A stretch of 64,000 nucleotides of DNA from Helicobacter sp. GTDB taxonomy: Bacteria; Campylobacterota; Campylobacteria; Campylobacterales; Helicobacteraceae. Below, in pieces: positions 27,008-36,174 of the stretch (position 1 is the stretch's first letter; each line of letters opens with the position of its first letter). A model generated the notes under the pieces. The model was not told the DNA's origin. It saw only the letters and a list, made by a program, of their open reading frames with translations, and ran no database searches. A program made the translations under genes and the position numbers. Where the stretch lies: the NCBI RefSeq assembly GCF_029067145.1, contig NZ_JAIEFA010000031.1:45796-109795 (forward strand), in the 5' to 3' direction.

Positions 27008-28795
27008 TCACGAACCTAACGCCCTTTTGGCTTCTTGGATAATCCGCTCATCACTTCCCAAATTCACCCAAGCAAACTGCCTACCGCTCTGAATCTCTCC
27101 GCTCAACAAATCCCCTCCATTACGATATTCCAAATCCATTTGTGCGATTTCAAAGCCATTTTGCGTCTGACAAAATCGCTCCAATCTCTCTACCCCTTGT
27201 TTTTTGGTAAATAAAAAGCAATAGCCCTTTAAACCATTGCGGCTTACTCTTCCACGCAGCTGATGCAAAGTCGCTAATCCTAACCGCTCTGCCCCCACAA
27301 TCACAATCGTGCTTAAATTTGGCAAGGAGATTCCAACCTCAACCACCGTCGTGGCAAGCAGAATCCTTCCCCTTTCACGAAACTCCTCCAAAACCTGTTC
27401 CTTATTTCTATCCTTGCCGTATGTGCTATAAATGCCCTCAAAATTCTTTTTCCAAAACTCTTCACCCTCTTTTAACGCCGTATAATTAGAATTTTCGCTC
27501 TCCTCTACCAAAGGATAAACAATAACAATTTGATGTTTTTGTGCAATTTCTTGTCTGATATGCTCCAACAAGTCTTTAAAATTGTTTTTATAGATAATAC
27601 GCGTCGTAATGTCTTTTTTGAAAGGCAAATCCTTGATAAAACTAAAATCCAAAAAATTAGATTCTATCATCGCCTGTGTGCGTGGAATCGGCGTCGCAGA
27701 AAATTGCAAAATATGCGCACGCTTAGAATCGCATTCAAACATTCTTTCTAATGTATTTCTTTGTGCCGTGCCAAAACGATGTTGTTCATCTATCATCACA
27801 AGCGCGCAATTACTCAAATCCCGATAAAGCAAGGCGTGTGTGCCGATGAGAAAATCGCTTTGCGCTAAATCACCCTTTTTGTCGCTTTGCGTTAAGAGCG
27901 CGATTTTTAAGTGATTTGGCAAAAATTTTTGTGCTTCATCAAAAAGCTGCTTTGCCAAAATGGAAGTGGGCGCCATCAATACGCTGCGATGAGGATAAGC
28001 CATCATCACACTTGCTAGAATAACGATTGTTTTACCACAGCCCACATCACCAACAATTACGCGTCTTGCAGATTGATTGCTTTGGAGTGAAGCTTGAATC
28101 TCACAAATTGCATTTTCTTGTCCTTTGGTAAGCTTAAAAGGCAGGGATTCAATCCAAGATTGTATGGGATTATTTAGTGGAGTGAGGCTTGGAAAATAAC
28201 GCTTTTTTGAGCGCAAAAGACGCATATATTCATAAATTTCAACAAACTTGATTGCCTCCAAAAATTTGCCAAAAAAACTATGATTTTTTGCAAAATCTTG
28301 CACAAATCTTTCGTCTGGGTGATAAATTTTTACAAGAGATTCCAAAACCCACAAAGGCACTTTGGAGTAAGATTCTTGCAAAAATCCTAAAGTAATCCCA
28401 TTTGCAAAGTCCCTCGCACTCTTTTCTTTCATACCTTTAAAGCCAAAATTCAAGACGATTTCACCTGTATTTTTTAAGACTTTGGGTTGCAATAAAGTAT
28501 AAAATCCTGCATTTTTTTGGAGTTTTCCACTGACAATTAACACGGAATCGGGTTTAAAAATGCTCTTATGATAAGGTTTTGGGTGGAAGATTAGCAGCTC
28601 TATCTCACATTCAAATTTTGGGACAAAACACAAAATATGCGCTGCTTTGAGATTTTTATAATTTCGGACTTCTACTTCCAAAACTGCATTTTGATTCACT
28701 TGCAAAGATTCACTCAAAAAAGTGTTGGTATAGCCCTTTGGTAGAGAATGTAAAACCGCTTCAAAAGGCGTCTTGTCGAACTTGTTTGAAACCAA
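27008..28795 (-). CDS. recG: ATP-dependent DNA helicase RecG
   Basis: 595 residues. Remodels stalled forks and Holliday junctions. Superfamily 2 motifs are in order: GDVGCGKTIVILAS (I), APTSILAKQ (Ia), IDEQHRFG (II, DEQH), FSATPIPRT (III), and the C-terminal TTVVEVGISLPN and QLRGRVSRNG (V and VI). It is shorter than E. coli RecG because the N-terminal wedge is reduced, as in other Helicobacter. It follows the M16 peptidase by 12 bases. Confidence 0.94.
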   Translation of the reverse strand: MVSNKFDKTPFEAVLHSLPKGYTNTFLSESLQVNQNAVLEVEVRNYKNLKAAHILCFVPKFECEIELLIFHPKPYHKSIFKPDSVLIVSGKLQKNAGFYTLLQPKVLKNTGEIVLNFGFKGMKEKSARDFANGITLGFLQESYSKVPLWVLESLVKIYHPDERFVQDFAKNHSFFGKFLEAIKFVEIYEYMRLLRSKKRYFPSLTPLNNPIQSWIESLPFKLTKGQENAICEIQASLQSNQSARRVIVGDVGCGKTIVILASVMMAYPHRSVLMAPTSILAKQLFDEAQKFLPNHLKIALLTQSDKKGDLAQSDFLIGTHALLYRDLSNCALVMIDEQHRFGTAQRNTLERMFECDSKRAHILQFSATPIPRTQAMIESNFLDFSFIKDLPFKKDITTRIIYKNNFKDLLEHIRQEIAQKHQIVIVYPLVEESENSNYTALKEGEEFWKKNFEGIYSTYGKDRNKEQVLEEFRERGRILLATTVVEVGISLPNLSTIVIVGAERLGLATLHQLRGRVSRNGLKGYCFLFTKKQGVERLERFCQTQNGFEIAQMDLEYRNGGDLLSGEIQSGRQFAWVNLGSDERIIQEAKRALGS

Positions 28796-28807
28796 TCTTA
28801 ACTCTAG

Positions 28808-30106
28808 CTAATCTTCTGCGCTGATAATAGCAAAACTAAGATTCTTGATTTCTTGATGTGTCTTAATATAACGATTGACTTCTTCTAAAGTTAATTCTGA
28901 AATCTCTTCTAACACTTTTTTGTTAAAATCTAGAGGCAAGCCATTGTAATAATAATTAAATGCTGTGCCTAATCTTTGGGAAAGCGTCTCGTTGCGTAAA
29001 GGCTCACTTCCTAGTAAATAATCCTTTGCTTCTTGCAATTCTTTGCTCGTGATTCCTTTTGCAACAAATTCTTCTACTACCTGCTGCACGAGATTTTGAG
29101 CTTCTTTTTCATTTTTGAGACTTGTTTGCAAATATCCTTGTGCTGATGCTTGCGTATGTGTTGCGTTTAGTCGCATAACCGCAGAGTAAGCAAGCCCTCT
29201 TTTCACGCGCACTTCCTCCAACATACGACTGCCAAACCCACTGCCTCCAAGCACAAAAGACGCGACCTTAATCAACGCAGATTCCTTTTGCAAATTATCA
29301 ACATTCAAGGGTGCGCCAAAATAAATATAAGCCTGCTGCGTGTCTTTAAGCAAGCGTTTGGTTTGCCTTAAATCATTCGCAAAGATGGGTTTAAGTTCCT
29401 CTGCCTTACCTTGTGGCAATAATTCAAGCGCATTTTCTAATTCTTTTGCAACACTTTCAAATTCCAATTCCCCACCCACAATAAGAATCAGAGAATTTAA
29501 ATTGATATGCTGCCGATAAAAATTTTCTACTTCCTTTAGGGTAATCTTGGCAATGGAATCCTGCGTACCACTTAGAGGAAATTCTAATGCGCCTCCCTTA
29601 AATAACATAGATTTTAATGCTCTACTTGCTTGATAATCATAATCACTTTCTCGCTCCAAAATTGCTACTAAGGAGTTTTCTTTGACTTTATCCAATGTTT
29701 TTTGCGTGAAATTTGGGCTTTGGAGCAATTCCTTGAGAGATGCGATTCCGTCTTTTTGCATTGCACTCATTCCACTTAATGTAAAACTCAATGTTTCCAA
29801 TCCGCTTCCCACACTCAACGCAAGGGCTTTTTCTTCTAGTTTTTTAGAAAATTTTGTAACGCCTAGTTCCTTTGTGCCCTCATTAAGCAAAGAGCTTGTA
29901 ATATCCGATAGTCCTAAACTTTTACCATTACTCACTCCGCCTGCGCCCTTAAAAACAAGCTGAATATAAAACAAAGGTAGCTGCGTATTTCTTTCATAAA
30001 TTACAGGAATCTCTACACCTTTTATGTGTAGCTTTTTCATCTCAAGTGCCATCAAACTTCCTTTCATTATCCAGAGACTAAAAAAAATTATAAAAAACTT
30101 TCTCAC
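28808..30106 (-). CDS. M16-family peptidase-like protein, exported
   Basis: About 432 residues in two M16 domains. The canonical HxxEH zinc site is not present in the expected place (LLNEGTKELG where HFLEH-type motifs occur), so this is a non-catalytic or partner subunit. The second domain has GGSGFGSRMLEEVRVKRGLAYS. I chose GTG 30106, one base after the mqnC stop with GGAG upstream; this gives a clear signal peptide (RKFFIIFFSLWIM), whereas a longer frame to 30163 would overlap mqnC. The neighbours bamA and mqnC match H. pylori order. Confidence 0.82.
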   Translation of the reverse strand: MRKFFIIFFSLWIMKGSLMALEMKKLHIKGVEIPVIYERNTQLPLFYIQLVFKGAGGVSNGKSLGLSDITSSLLNEGTKELGVTKFSKKLEEKALALSVGSGLETLSFTLSGMSAMQKDGIASLKELLQSPNFTQKTLDKVKENSLVAILERESDYDYQASRALKSMLFKGGALEFPLSGTQDSIAKITLKEVENFYRQHINLNSLILIVGGELEFESVAKELENALELLPQGKAEELKPIFANDLRQTKRLLKDTQQAYIYFGAPLNVDNLQKESALIKVASFVLGGSGFGSRMLEEVRVKRGLAYSAVMRLNATHTQASAQGYLQTSLKNEKEAQNLVQQVVEEFVAKGITSKELQEAKDYLLGSEPLRNETLSQRLGTAFNYYYNGLPLDFNKKVLEEISELTLEEVNRYIKTHQEIKNLSFAIISAED

Positions 30107-30107
30107 C

Positions 30108-31229
30108 TTAAAATTGCTCCAAAATGCTATAAGCCGTATTACGTTTCGCCGGAATCTCGCCAATATCGCGAATCAAAGAAACCATCTCTGCTTGATTCAT
30201 AGAATTACTAGCTCCTGCGGCTGCAACAACATTTTCTTCCATCATCGTGCTACCCAAATCGTTTGCCCCAAACAGCAATGCAAGTTGTCCAATATAAGAA
30301 CCTTGCGTAACCCAACTGCTTTGAATATTTTGAAAATTATCTAAAAAGATTCTACTGCACGCAAGCAATCTTAAATAGCGGTTTGAAGAGGCTTTGTGCA
30401 GATGAGGAAATTCCTTTTGCAATGGTGTAAAAGCAGGTTGAAAACTCCACAAAATAAACGCCCTAAAGCCATTGGTTAAATCTTGCAAATCTCGGATTCT
30501 TGTCCAATGCTCCACAATATCCTCATCTTTTTCTACACTTCCAAACATCATTGTTGCTGTGCTTTTCATTCCTAGCTTATGGGCTTCCCTATGCACTGCT
30601 ATCCACTCTTCGCTATCTAGTTTCTTAGGAGCAATCACATCGCGCACCTTATCACTTAAAATTTCTGCACCCGCACCAGGTATGGAGGACAAACCACACT
30701 TTTGCAAGCGTGCTAAAACTTCAGCAATAGGGATTTTAGAAATCTTTGCAATATAATTAATCTCAATCGCAGAGAATCCGTGCAGGGTAATTTGGGGATA
30801 TTTTTGTGCAATGTGTCGCACCAAATCCTCATACCATTCAATTTTTAGGCTCGGATGTACTCCTCCTTGAAAAAGAATCTGTGTGCCGCCAATTTCTAAC
30901 AATTCGTCTATTTTTTTATCAATCTCTTCAAAGCTCAAAATATAAGTTTCATTCTCATTGATTCTACGTTTAAAGGCACAAAACTTACAATCCACCCAGC
31001 AGATATTGGTATAATTAATATTCCTATCCACAACAAAAGTCGTGATATTATCAGAATGCAGCTGTTTTTTGATAGCAAACGCTTGCTCACCCAATTCTTT
31101 AAGAGAAGCATTTTGCATTAAATCCAAAATCTCCTCTTTGCTAATTCGTGGTAATTTGACTTTCACGACAGCATTCGCCTCTTGCGAATTTTTGACAAAA
31201 ACCTCCTGCATACTTTTAAGATTCTCCAT
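30108..31229 (-). CDS. mqnC: Cyclic dehypoxanthine futalosine synthase (radical SAM)
   Basis: 373 residues. Part of the futalosine route to menaquinone, the main respiratory quinone in this group. The radical-SAM cluster motif is C-x3-C-x2-C in INYTNICWVDCKFCAF, and the MqnC pattern TYILSFEEIDKKIDELLEIGG and ILFQGGVHPSLKIEWYE follows. The related MqnE differs in this last motif, so MqnC is preferred. The start overlaps the bamA stop by one base. Confidence 0.9.
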   Translation of the reverse strand: MENLKSMQEVFVKNSQEANAVVKVKLPRISKEEILDLMQNASLKELGEQAFAIKKQLHSDNITTFVVDRNINYTNICWVDCKFCAFKRRINENETYILSFEEIDKKIDELLEIGGTQILFQGGVHPSLKIEWYEDLVRHIAQKYPQITLHGFSAIEINYIAKISKIPIAEVLARLQKCGLSSIPGAGAEILSDKVRDVIAPKKLDSEEWIAVHREAHKLGMKSTATMMFGSVEKDEDIVEHWTRIRDLQDLTNGFRAFILWSFQPAFTPLQKEFPHLHKASSNRYLRLLACSRIFLDNFQNIQSSWVTQGSYIGQLALLFGANDLGSTMMEENVVAAAGASNSMNQAEMVSLIRDIGEIPAKRNTAYSILEQF

Positions 31230-33481
31230 TAGAATCTCTGCCCCATTGTAAATTCAAAAGAGGAAGTATCATCACCCGGCTTATCATCTAATGCGTGTGG
31301 GAAGAGGAAGTTGATTGCCCCAATAGGAGAAATCCATTCAATCCCAACACCAATAGAGCTACGCTTAATATCGTTAATATTTTTTTGCCCTATCATTCCA
31401 TAATCATAAAACATAAGGAATCGCATTTGGACTGTTTCAAACATACCATAGCTTAATTCTGCTGTGTTATAAAACATTTGTTTTCCACCGATTCTAAGCC
31501 CATCTTTATCGCGTGGCGTAATAGAGCGATTCTGGAATCCTCGCACACTATTAACACCCCCTAGATAAAATTTCTCATTGATAGGCAAAAAGCCCTCATC
31601 TTGAGCATACCCAGCCTTTGCGCGGTATCTGAAAATCAAATCCAAATCCGTCCAATCCTCAATGGAATGGTAAAAATTGAAAGTTCCATAATATTTGATA
31701 AACTCCGCGTCCCCTCCAATGCCTGCAAACTCCGTGCTACCTGTCGCTTTTATTCCGCTTTTTGGGAAAAAATAGGCGTCTGTGCTATCGTAACTAAGTC
31801 CCGGAATCACGGAAGATTTCGCGTATCTATCTCCTCCATAATATTTAGTATAAAGGTCACGAAGATAGGCATTATCAAAGTTAGAAAGCTTAGTTTCTTG
31901 ATAGGTATAGCCCAAAGTCAAGTCTAGTTGATTCCAGATTCTACGCCCTCCAACAATATTAAACCCTGTCATCATTTCGGTGTAATCATAATCATCATAT
32001 TCCATTTGATAAACTTCTGTCGCCAAAGAATAATCACTATCCAACACCGCAGGATTATAAAGATTCACACGATAAGAGTTAGAAACTTCACTTTTATCCA
32101 AATAAATCCCCGCAGTTAAGCCTGTTCCAAAAATATTGCGGTCTTTGACAGATATGCTTCCCATTAACCCATCATAGCTTCCATAACCGATTCCAAAGGT
32201 AAATTCCCCTGTTTTACCCTCTTTGACATTTACAAGCAGATTAACGCGCTCCTCATCTATCCGCTCCTCTTCTATCTCTACGCTTTCAAATCCTCCTGTT
32301 CGCATAATTGCATTTTTAGATAAAGTAATCTTACTCATTTCATATTCATCGCCCGGTGCAAGTAAAACATTCCGACGAATCACGCGGTCAAGCGTTCTAT
32401 TATTTCCCGAAATCAATACATCATTAATATGTACTTTTTTGCCTGGCTGCACATAATAAACAATTCTTACTTCACTATTTTCTTTATCTTTGTCTAAATC
32501 CGGCGTTACCCTCGTAAAAGCATAGCCCAAATCTCCTATTTTGTAGCGGATTGCCTCTGTGTCCTTACGCATTGTGTCAATGTTAAATTTTTTGCCCTTT
32601 TTAACTTTTATCACATCATATAATTCTTCTAGCACAATCACATCTTCTTCTAAAACAATTTCTACCTCTGAAACCTTATAGAGTTCTCCCTCATTGATAT
32701 AAAAATCAAGCTCTGCCTTATAAGTTGTAAAATCCGTTTTCAAAAAAGGCGTGCTTACTTCTGCGTCTAAATAGCCTTTTTGCATATACAAATCGCGGAT
32801 TCTATGTCCATCAGTTTCCACTTCATTAACACGCAATTTACCGCTATTAAATCCCCACATCCAACCAAGAAATTCCCTTTCTTTATTTGCGCTTGCTGCC
32901 TCAATGCGTGAAATTTTTAAATTTTCTCTACCATAATAATTTGCTTTTTGAATAATGATTTCCTCACCTTTGTTAATTTCTAAGGTAACTTTCAAAGCAT
33001 TAGTAGAAATCTCTTCTGTTTTTACCTCAACAATCGTGTCATAATACCCTTGCGTTTCCATTAAATCAATGATTTTTTTGCGCACATTAGCGATTTTTGC
33101 CTCATCATAAACATCGCCTTTTTTTAATCCAATTTCTTTATCAATCACATCTTGTTCTTTTCCTGCTCCATAACCGCTGACAATCAAGCTTGCAATGACG
33201 GGTTTTTCCAAAAAGTGAAAAGTTAAGATTCCATTTTCTTCTGTTACCCAAATATCTTTAAAGTAGCCTTGTGAATAAAAGCTATGGATAGAAGTATCCA
33301 CCAAATTTATATCTAGCGGCTCATTGAGCCGAACTTTGGTAATTTCATTGGCAATCAGAGGGGAAATATAATTTAGCCCCTCATAGCGCACTTCTTTGAT
33401 AATTGGCAAAGCGGCAAAAAGATTTGTTGAAAAAATCAATAGAGTTGCGGGAAAGAAAAAAGTTTTAGAAAAGAAACGCAT
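31229..33481 (-). CDS. bamA: Outer-membrane protein assembly factor BamA
   Basis: 750 residues. Signal peptide (residues 1-23), five POTRA domains (about 25-350) and a 16-stranded C-terminal beta-barrel ending in the outer-membrane signature F-x-MGQRF with terminal Phe. The barrel contains RGFQNRSITPRD, the conserved VRGF/Y-type L6 motif. It is essential for inserting outer-membrane proteins. Its promoter is divergent from tyrA. Confidence 0.95.
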   Translation of the reverse strand: MRFFSKTFFFPATLLIFSTNLFAALPIIKEVRYEGLNYISPLIANEITKVRLNEPLDINLVDTSIHSFYSQGYFKDIWVTEENGILTFHFLEKPVIASLIVSGYGAGKEQDVIDKEIGLKKGDVYDEAKIANVRKKIIDLMETQGYYDTIVEVKTEEISTNALKVTLEINKGEEIIIQKANYYGRENLKISRIEAASANKEREFLGWMWGFNSGKLRVNEVETDGHRIRDLYMQKGYLDAEVSTPFLKTDFTTYKAELDFYINEGELYKVSEVEIVLEEDVIVLEELYDVIKVKKGKKFNIDTMRKDTEAIRYKIGDLGYAFTRVTPDLDKDKENSEVRIVYYVQPGKKVHINDVLISGNNRTLDRVIRRNVLLAPGDEYEMSKITLSKNAIMRTGGFESVEIEEERIDEERVNLLVNVKEGKTGEFTFGIGYGSYDGLMGSISVKDRNIFGTGLTAGIYLDKSEVSNSYRVNLYNPAVLDSDYSLATEVYQMEYDDYDYTEMMTGFNIVGGRRIWNQLDLTLGYTYQETKLSNFDNAYLRDLYTKYYGGDRYAKSSVIPGLSYDSTDAYFFPKSGIKATGSTEFAGIGGDAEFIKYYGTFNFYHSIEDWTDLDLIFRYRAKAGYAQDEGFLPINEKFYLGGVNSVRGFQNRSITPRDKDGLRIGGKQMFYNTAELSYGMFETVQMRFLMFYDYGMIGQKNINDIKRSSIGVGIEWISPIGAINFLFPHALDDKPGDDTSSFEFTMGQRF

Positions 33482-33523
33482 TATTAAAAACCTTAAAAAT
33501 AATTTTTACCTAATTTTAAAAGC

Positions 33524-33533
33524 TATAATTATA
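33524..33533. promoter_or_regulatory. Overlapping divergent -10 elements between bamA and tyrA
   Basis: TATAATTATA reads as TATAAT on both strands (33524-33529 plus, 33528-33533 minus). The minus copy is about 47 bases from the bamA ATG; the plus copy is 78 bases from the tyrA ATG. Shared bases mean the two polymerases could exclude each other. Confidence 0.5.
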
Positions 33534-33607
33534 CCTTAGTAGATTAAATAACACAACTAAAGCTAAAAAAATATATAATTTTATAAATTTTACGCAATGG
33601 ACAGATT

Positions 33608-34435
33608 ATGCAGGCAGGAATCATTGGACTTGGACTTATTGGCGGCTCATTAGGGCTTGCACTGAAAGAAACAGGAATGTTTAAACGTATTGTTGGATTA
33701 GATAATAATCCCTTGCATCTTCAACAAGCACTTTCTTTGGGGCTTGTAGATGAGGGGGTAGAGCTAGAAGAAATTAAGCTTTGTGATGTTATTTTTCTTG
33801 CAACTCCCGTAGAAGCGATTTTACAACTTCTACCTAGTCTTGTTGGTGTCGCACCTCACTGCACGATTATTGATTTAGGAAGCACCAAACATCTAATTTC
33901 TAAAAGTGTGCCTCCAGAGATTCGCAAAAACTTTGTCTGCGCCCACCCAATGAGTGGGACAGAAAATTTCGGTCCCAAAGCCGCTTTTAAAGAGCTTTTG
34001 CCACATCATATTTTGGTTTTGACTGATTTAGAACAAAGTGGGGAATTACAAGTTGCGATGGCAAAAGAAATTTTTGTCGCGCTCAAAATGAACATTATCA
34101 AAATGGATTCCAAATCTCACGACAACCACGCAGCCTTTATCAGCCATTTGCCCCACATCATCAGCTATGCGCTTGCCAATACTGTGCTATCACAGCAAAA
34201 CCCAAACGATATTTTAGCCCTTGCTGGCGGCGGATTCAAAAGTATGGTTAGAATCGCGAAGAGCTCCTCAAGAATGTGGTGCGACATCTCCAAACAAAAT
34301 CGCGAAGAGCTTCTCAAATCTCTTGACTTTTTCCAAAAAGAAATTCATTTTGCACAAACACTCATTCAAGAAGAAAAATGGGACGAACTTGAAAAATGGA
34401 TGGCAAAGGCAAACTCTTTGTATGAAATTTTTTAA
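33608..34435 (+). CDS. tyrA: Prephenate dehydrogenase
   Basis: 275 residues. Converts prephenate to 4-hydroxyphenylpyruvate for tyrosine synthesis. The N-terminal GLGLIGGSLGLAL is the NAD-binding loop; HPMSGTENFGPKAAF and SHLPHIISYALA are the prephenate-binding and catalytic regions. There is no fused chorismate mutase or ACT domain. It ends at a clear terminator. Confidence 0.94.
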   Translation: MQAGIIGLGLIGGSLGLALKETGMFKRIVGLDNNPLHLQQALSLGLVDEGVELEEIKLCDVIFLATPVEAILQLLPSLVGVAPHCTIIDLGSTKHLISKSVPPEIRKNFVCAHPMSGTENFGPKAAFKELLPHHILVLTDLEQSGELQVAMAKEIFVALKMNIIKMDSKSHDNHAAFISHLPHIISYALANTVLSQQNPNDILALAGGGFKSMVRIAKSSSRMWCDISKQNREELLKSLDFFQKEIHFAQTLIQEEKWDELEKWMAKANSLYEIF

Positions 34436-34442
34436 TGGAATC

Positions 34443-34476
34443 GGATTCCCAAAAAGGAATCCAAAATTTATTTTTT
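34443..34476 (+). terminator. Rho-independent terminator after tyrA
   Basis: GGATTCC and GGAATCC form a 7-bp stem with a 6-base loop (34443-34462), followed by a T-rich stretch to 34476. The 3' part overlaps the end of the convergent small membrane gene and may serve both. Confidence 0.65.
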
Positions 34477-34626
34477 AAGAAACTTATACATCGGGCAGTA
34501 ACCATACACTGCGCTAAGTAATGGCAATAGCGAGAGAAGCCACCACCAGCTTTGGCATACAAAGCCAAACACAAAATACAATAACATTGCTACGATTAAT
34601 CGGATTGTTTTATCTAAATTACTCAT
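34468..34626 (-). CDS. Small DUF2892-like inner-membrane protein
   Basis: 52 residues: MSNLDKTIRLIVAMLLYFV, then a second hydrophobic segment with LPLLSAVYGYCPMYKFL. The opening NLDKTIR and the GYCPMY motif near the end are typical of the DUF2892 family, which also occurs as the membrane part of YgaP-type rhodaneses. GGAG lies 6 bases before the ATG. It is 10 bases after the SQR-like gene on the same strand, consistent with a role in sulfur or sulfide handling. Confidence 0.8.
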   Translation of the reverse strand: MSNLDKTIRLIVAMLLYFVFGFVCQSWWWLLSLLPLLSAVYGYCPMYKFLKK

Positions 34627-34636
34627 TTTTTTCTCC

Positions 34637-35998
34637 TTATGCTCTTGCGTGAATCATTCCGCTCATTACCATTGGCTTCATCAAATACGCTTTTACAAAC
34701 CAATTCAACCAACTCTCTCTTGTCGCTCCAAAACAAGGCATACTTGGTGCTGTGCCTTCATAATCAAACTCAACCATTACCGCTTTGCCATAACGCGTAA
34801 GCAAAGGACAAGCAGTATAACCGCTAAACTTCGCTTTAAGTGGCTGATTATTTAAGTGCGCAATAAGATTCTCTGCAATCACAGGATATTGTTTGCGGAT
34901 ACTTGCTCCTGTCTTTCCTTTTGGAATACCTGCACAATCCCCAATCGCAAAGATATTTGGATATTTTTTATGCTGCAAGGTATAGGAATCTACATCTACC
35001 CAATTCCCAGCAGTATGCCCTTTTGTGATTGCAAGACCTGCTTCTGTGATGAAATCCGCAGTTTTCATCGGTGGAATCACAAACAAATAATCATAGGGCT
35101 TTTCAAACCTTTCTTTTGCAACCTTTTGCACGCCATTTTCTGTATAAGGCATTAATTTTTCAAACACAGCAATATTGCGCGCAGTATCCACTTCTACAAG
35201 TAAATTACGCATAAAATATGGCATTTTACGTTCAATGAAAAACTGCTCAATCATTTTAGCGTGTGTAGGACTTGAAAGCATTGCTCCACCGCCTGTGTAT
35301 AAGCTCATATCTATTTTTTGACGCGTGTTATTTGTTGTGCCTAAATCGTCTAACAAGAAATTGATTTTTTTATTAGCACCACCGCATTTAATCGGTGTGT
35401 TTGGCTCTGCAAAAATCACTTTTCCTCCCTCTTTGGCTGCCTTTTTCATCATACTTTGCGCCTTGACTGCCCCATCGGGAGTATAAATACTTGTAACATT
35501 CGTATTTGGGTCATTGACAAATTCTTCTGTCAATCCTTGATACTTTTCAAACTGATTTATCGTTCCTGTGCCAATGACTAGATAATCATAGGGATAAACT
35601 TGTCCGCTTGTTGTCGCTAGATTGTTAGCATTTGGATTTACCGCACTCACATTTTCTTGAATCCACTCCACTTTGCTATCAATCAAATCCTTTTTGTTGT
35701 ATTCTGTATCTTTTTTGTTATAGATTCCAGCGGCAATTAATGTAAATCCCGGCTGATAATACAGAATCGGATCTGCGTCAAAAAGCTTAATTTTAGCATT
35801 TGGCAACTCTTTTACTAATTTTGCAGACAAAGAGATTCCGCCAAGTCCCGCGCCAATAATCACAATATTTGGGGCTTTATCGGATTTCGCCTCTGCCTTT
35901 GTTGGTGTTGATAAACCAACGCCTCCTAGTGCGATACCACTTGCGCCTAGAACTTTTAATAAATCCCTTCTGCTCAAATTTTCTTTATCTTGTTGCAT
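34637..35998 (-). CDS. Sulfide:quinone oxidoreductase-like flavoprotein with Tat signal
   Basis: 453 residues from ATG 35998, which has GGAG upstream. The N-terminus carries a Tat motif (SRRDLLK) and a hydrophobic stretch, then the FAD loop IVIIGAGLGGISLSAKL. Cys in IKCGGANKK and in YTACPLLTRYGKAV correspond to the redox cysteines of SQR, and FAIGDCAGIPKGKTGA is the second flavin motif. It probably oxidises sulfide at the periplasmic face and passes electrons to menaquinone. The frame extends upstream to 36094, but the Tat signal fixes the start. Confidence 0.85.
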   Translation of the reverse strand: MQQDKENLSRRDLLKVLGASGIALGGVGLSTPTKAEAKSDKAPNIVIIGAGLGGISLSAKLVKELPNAKIKLFDADPILYYQPGFTLIAAGIYNKKDTEYNKKDLIDSKVEWIQENVSAVNPNANNLATTSGQVYPYDYLVIGTGTINQFEKYQGLTEEFVNDPNTNVTSIYTPDGAVKAQSMMKKAAKEGGKVIFAEPNTPIKCGGANKKINFLLDDLGTTNNTRQKIDMSLYTGGGAMLSSPTHAKMIEQFFIERKMPYFMRNLLVEVDTARNIAVFEKLMPYTENGVQKVAKERFEKPYDYLFVIPPMKTADFITEAGLAITKGHTAGNWVDVDSYTLQHKKYPNIFAIGDCAGIPKGKTGASIRKQYPVIAENLIAHLNNQPLKAKFSGYTACPLLTRYGKAVMVEFDYEGTAPSMPCFGATRESWLNWFVKAYLMKPMVMSGMIHARA

Positions 35999-36174
35999 GC
36001 TCACTCCTTTTGTATTGAATGCAGCAAAATTATAGTGCAAACCCCACATAAAATGCGTAACAAAATCACGATATGAAATGCGCAATAAAATCACAAGATT
36101 CGCTTCAATGAATTAATGATTTTTAAAGATTTTTAAAATTAAAATAAGACAAACATTAATAAATAGGATTTTTT

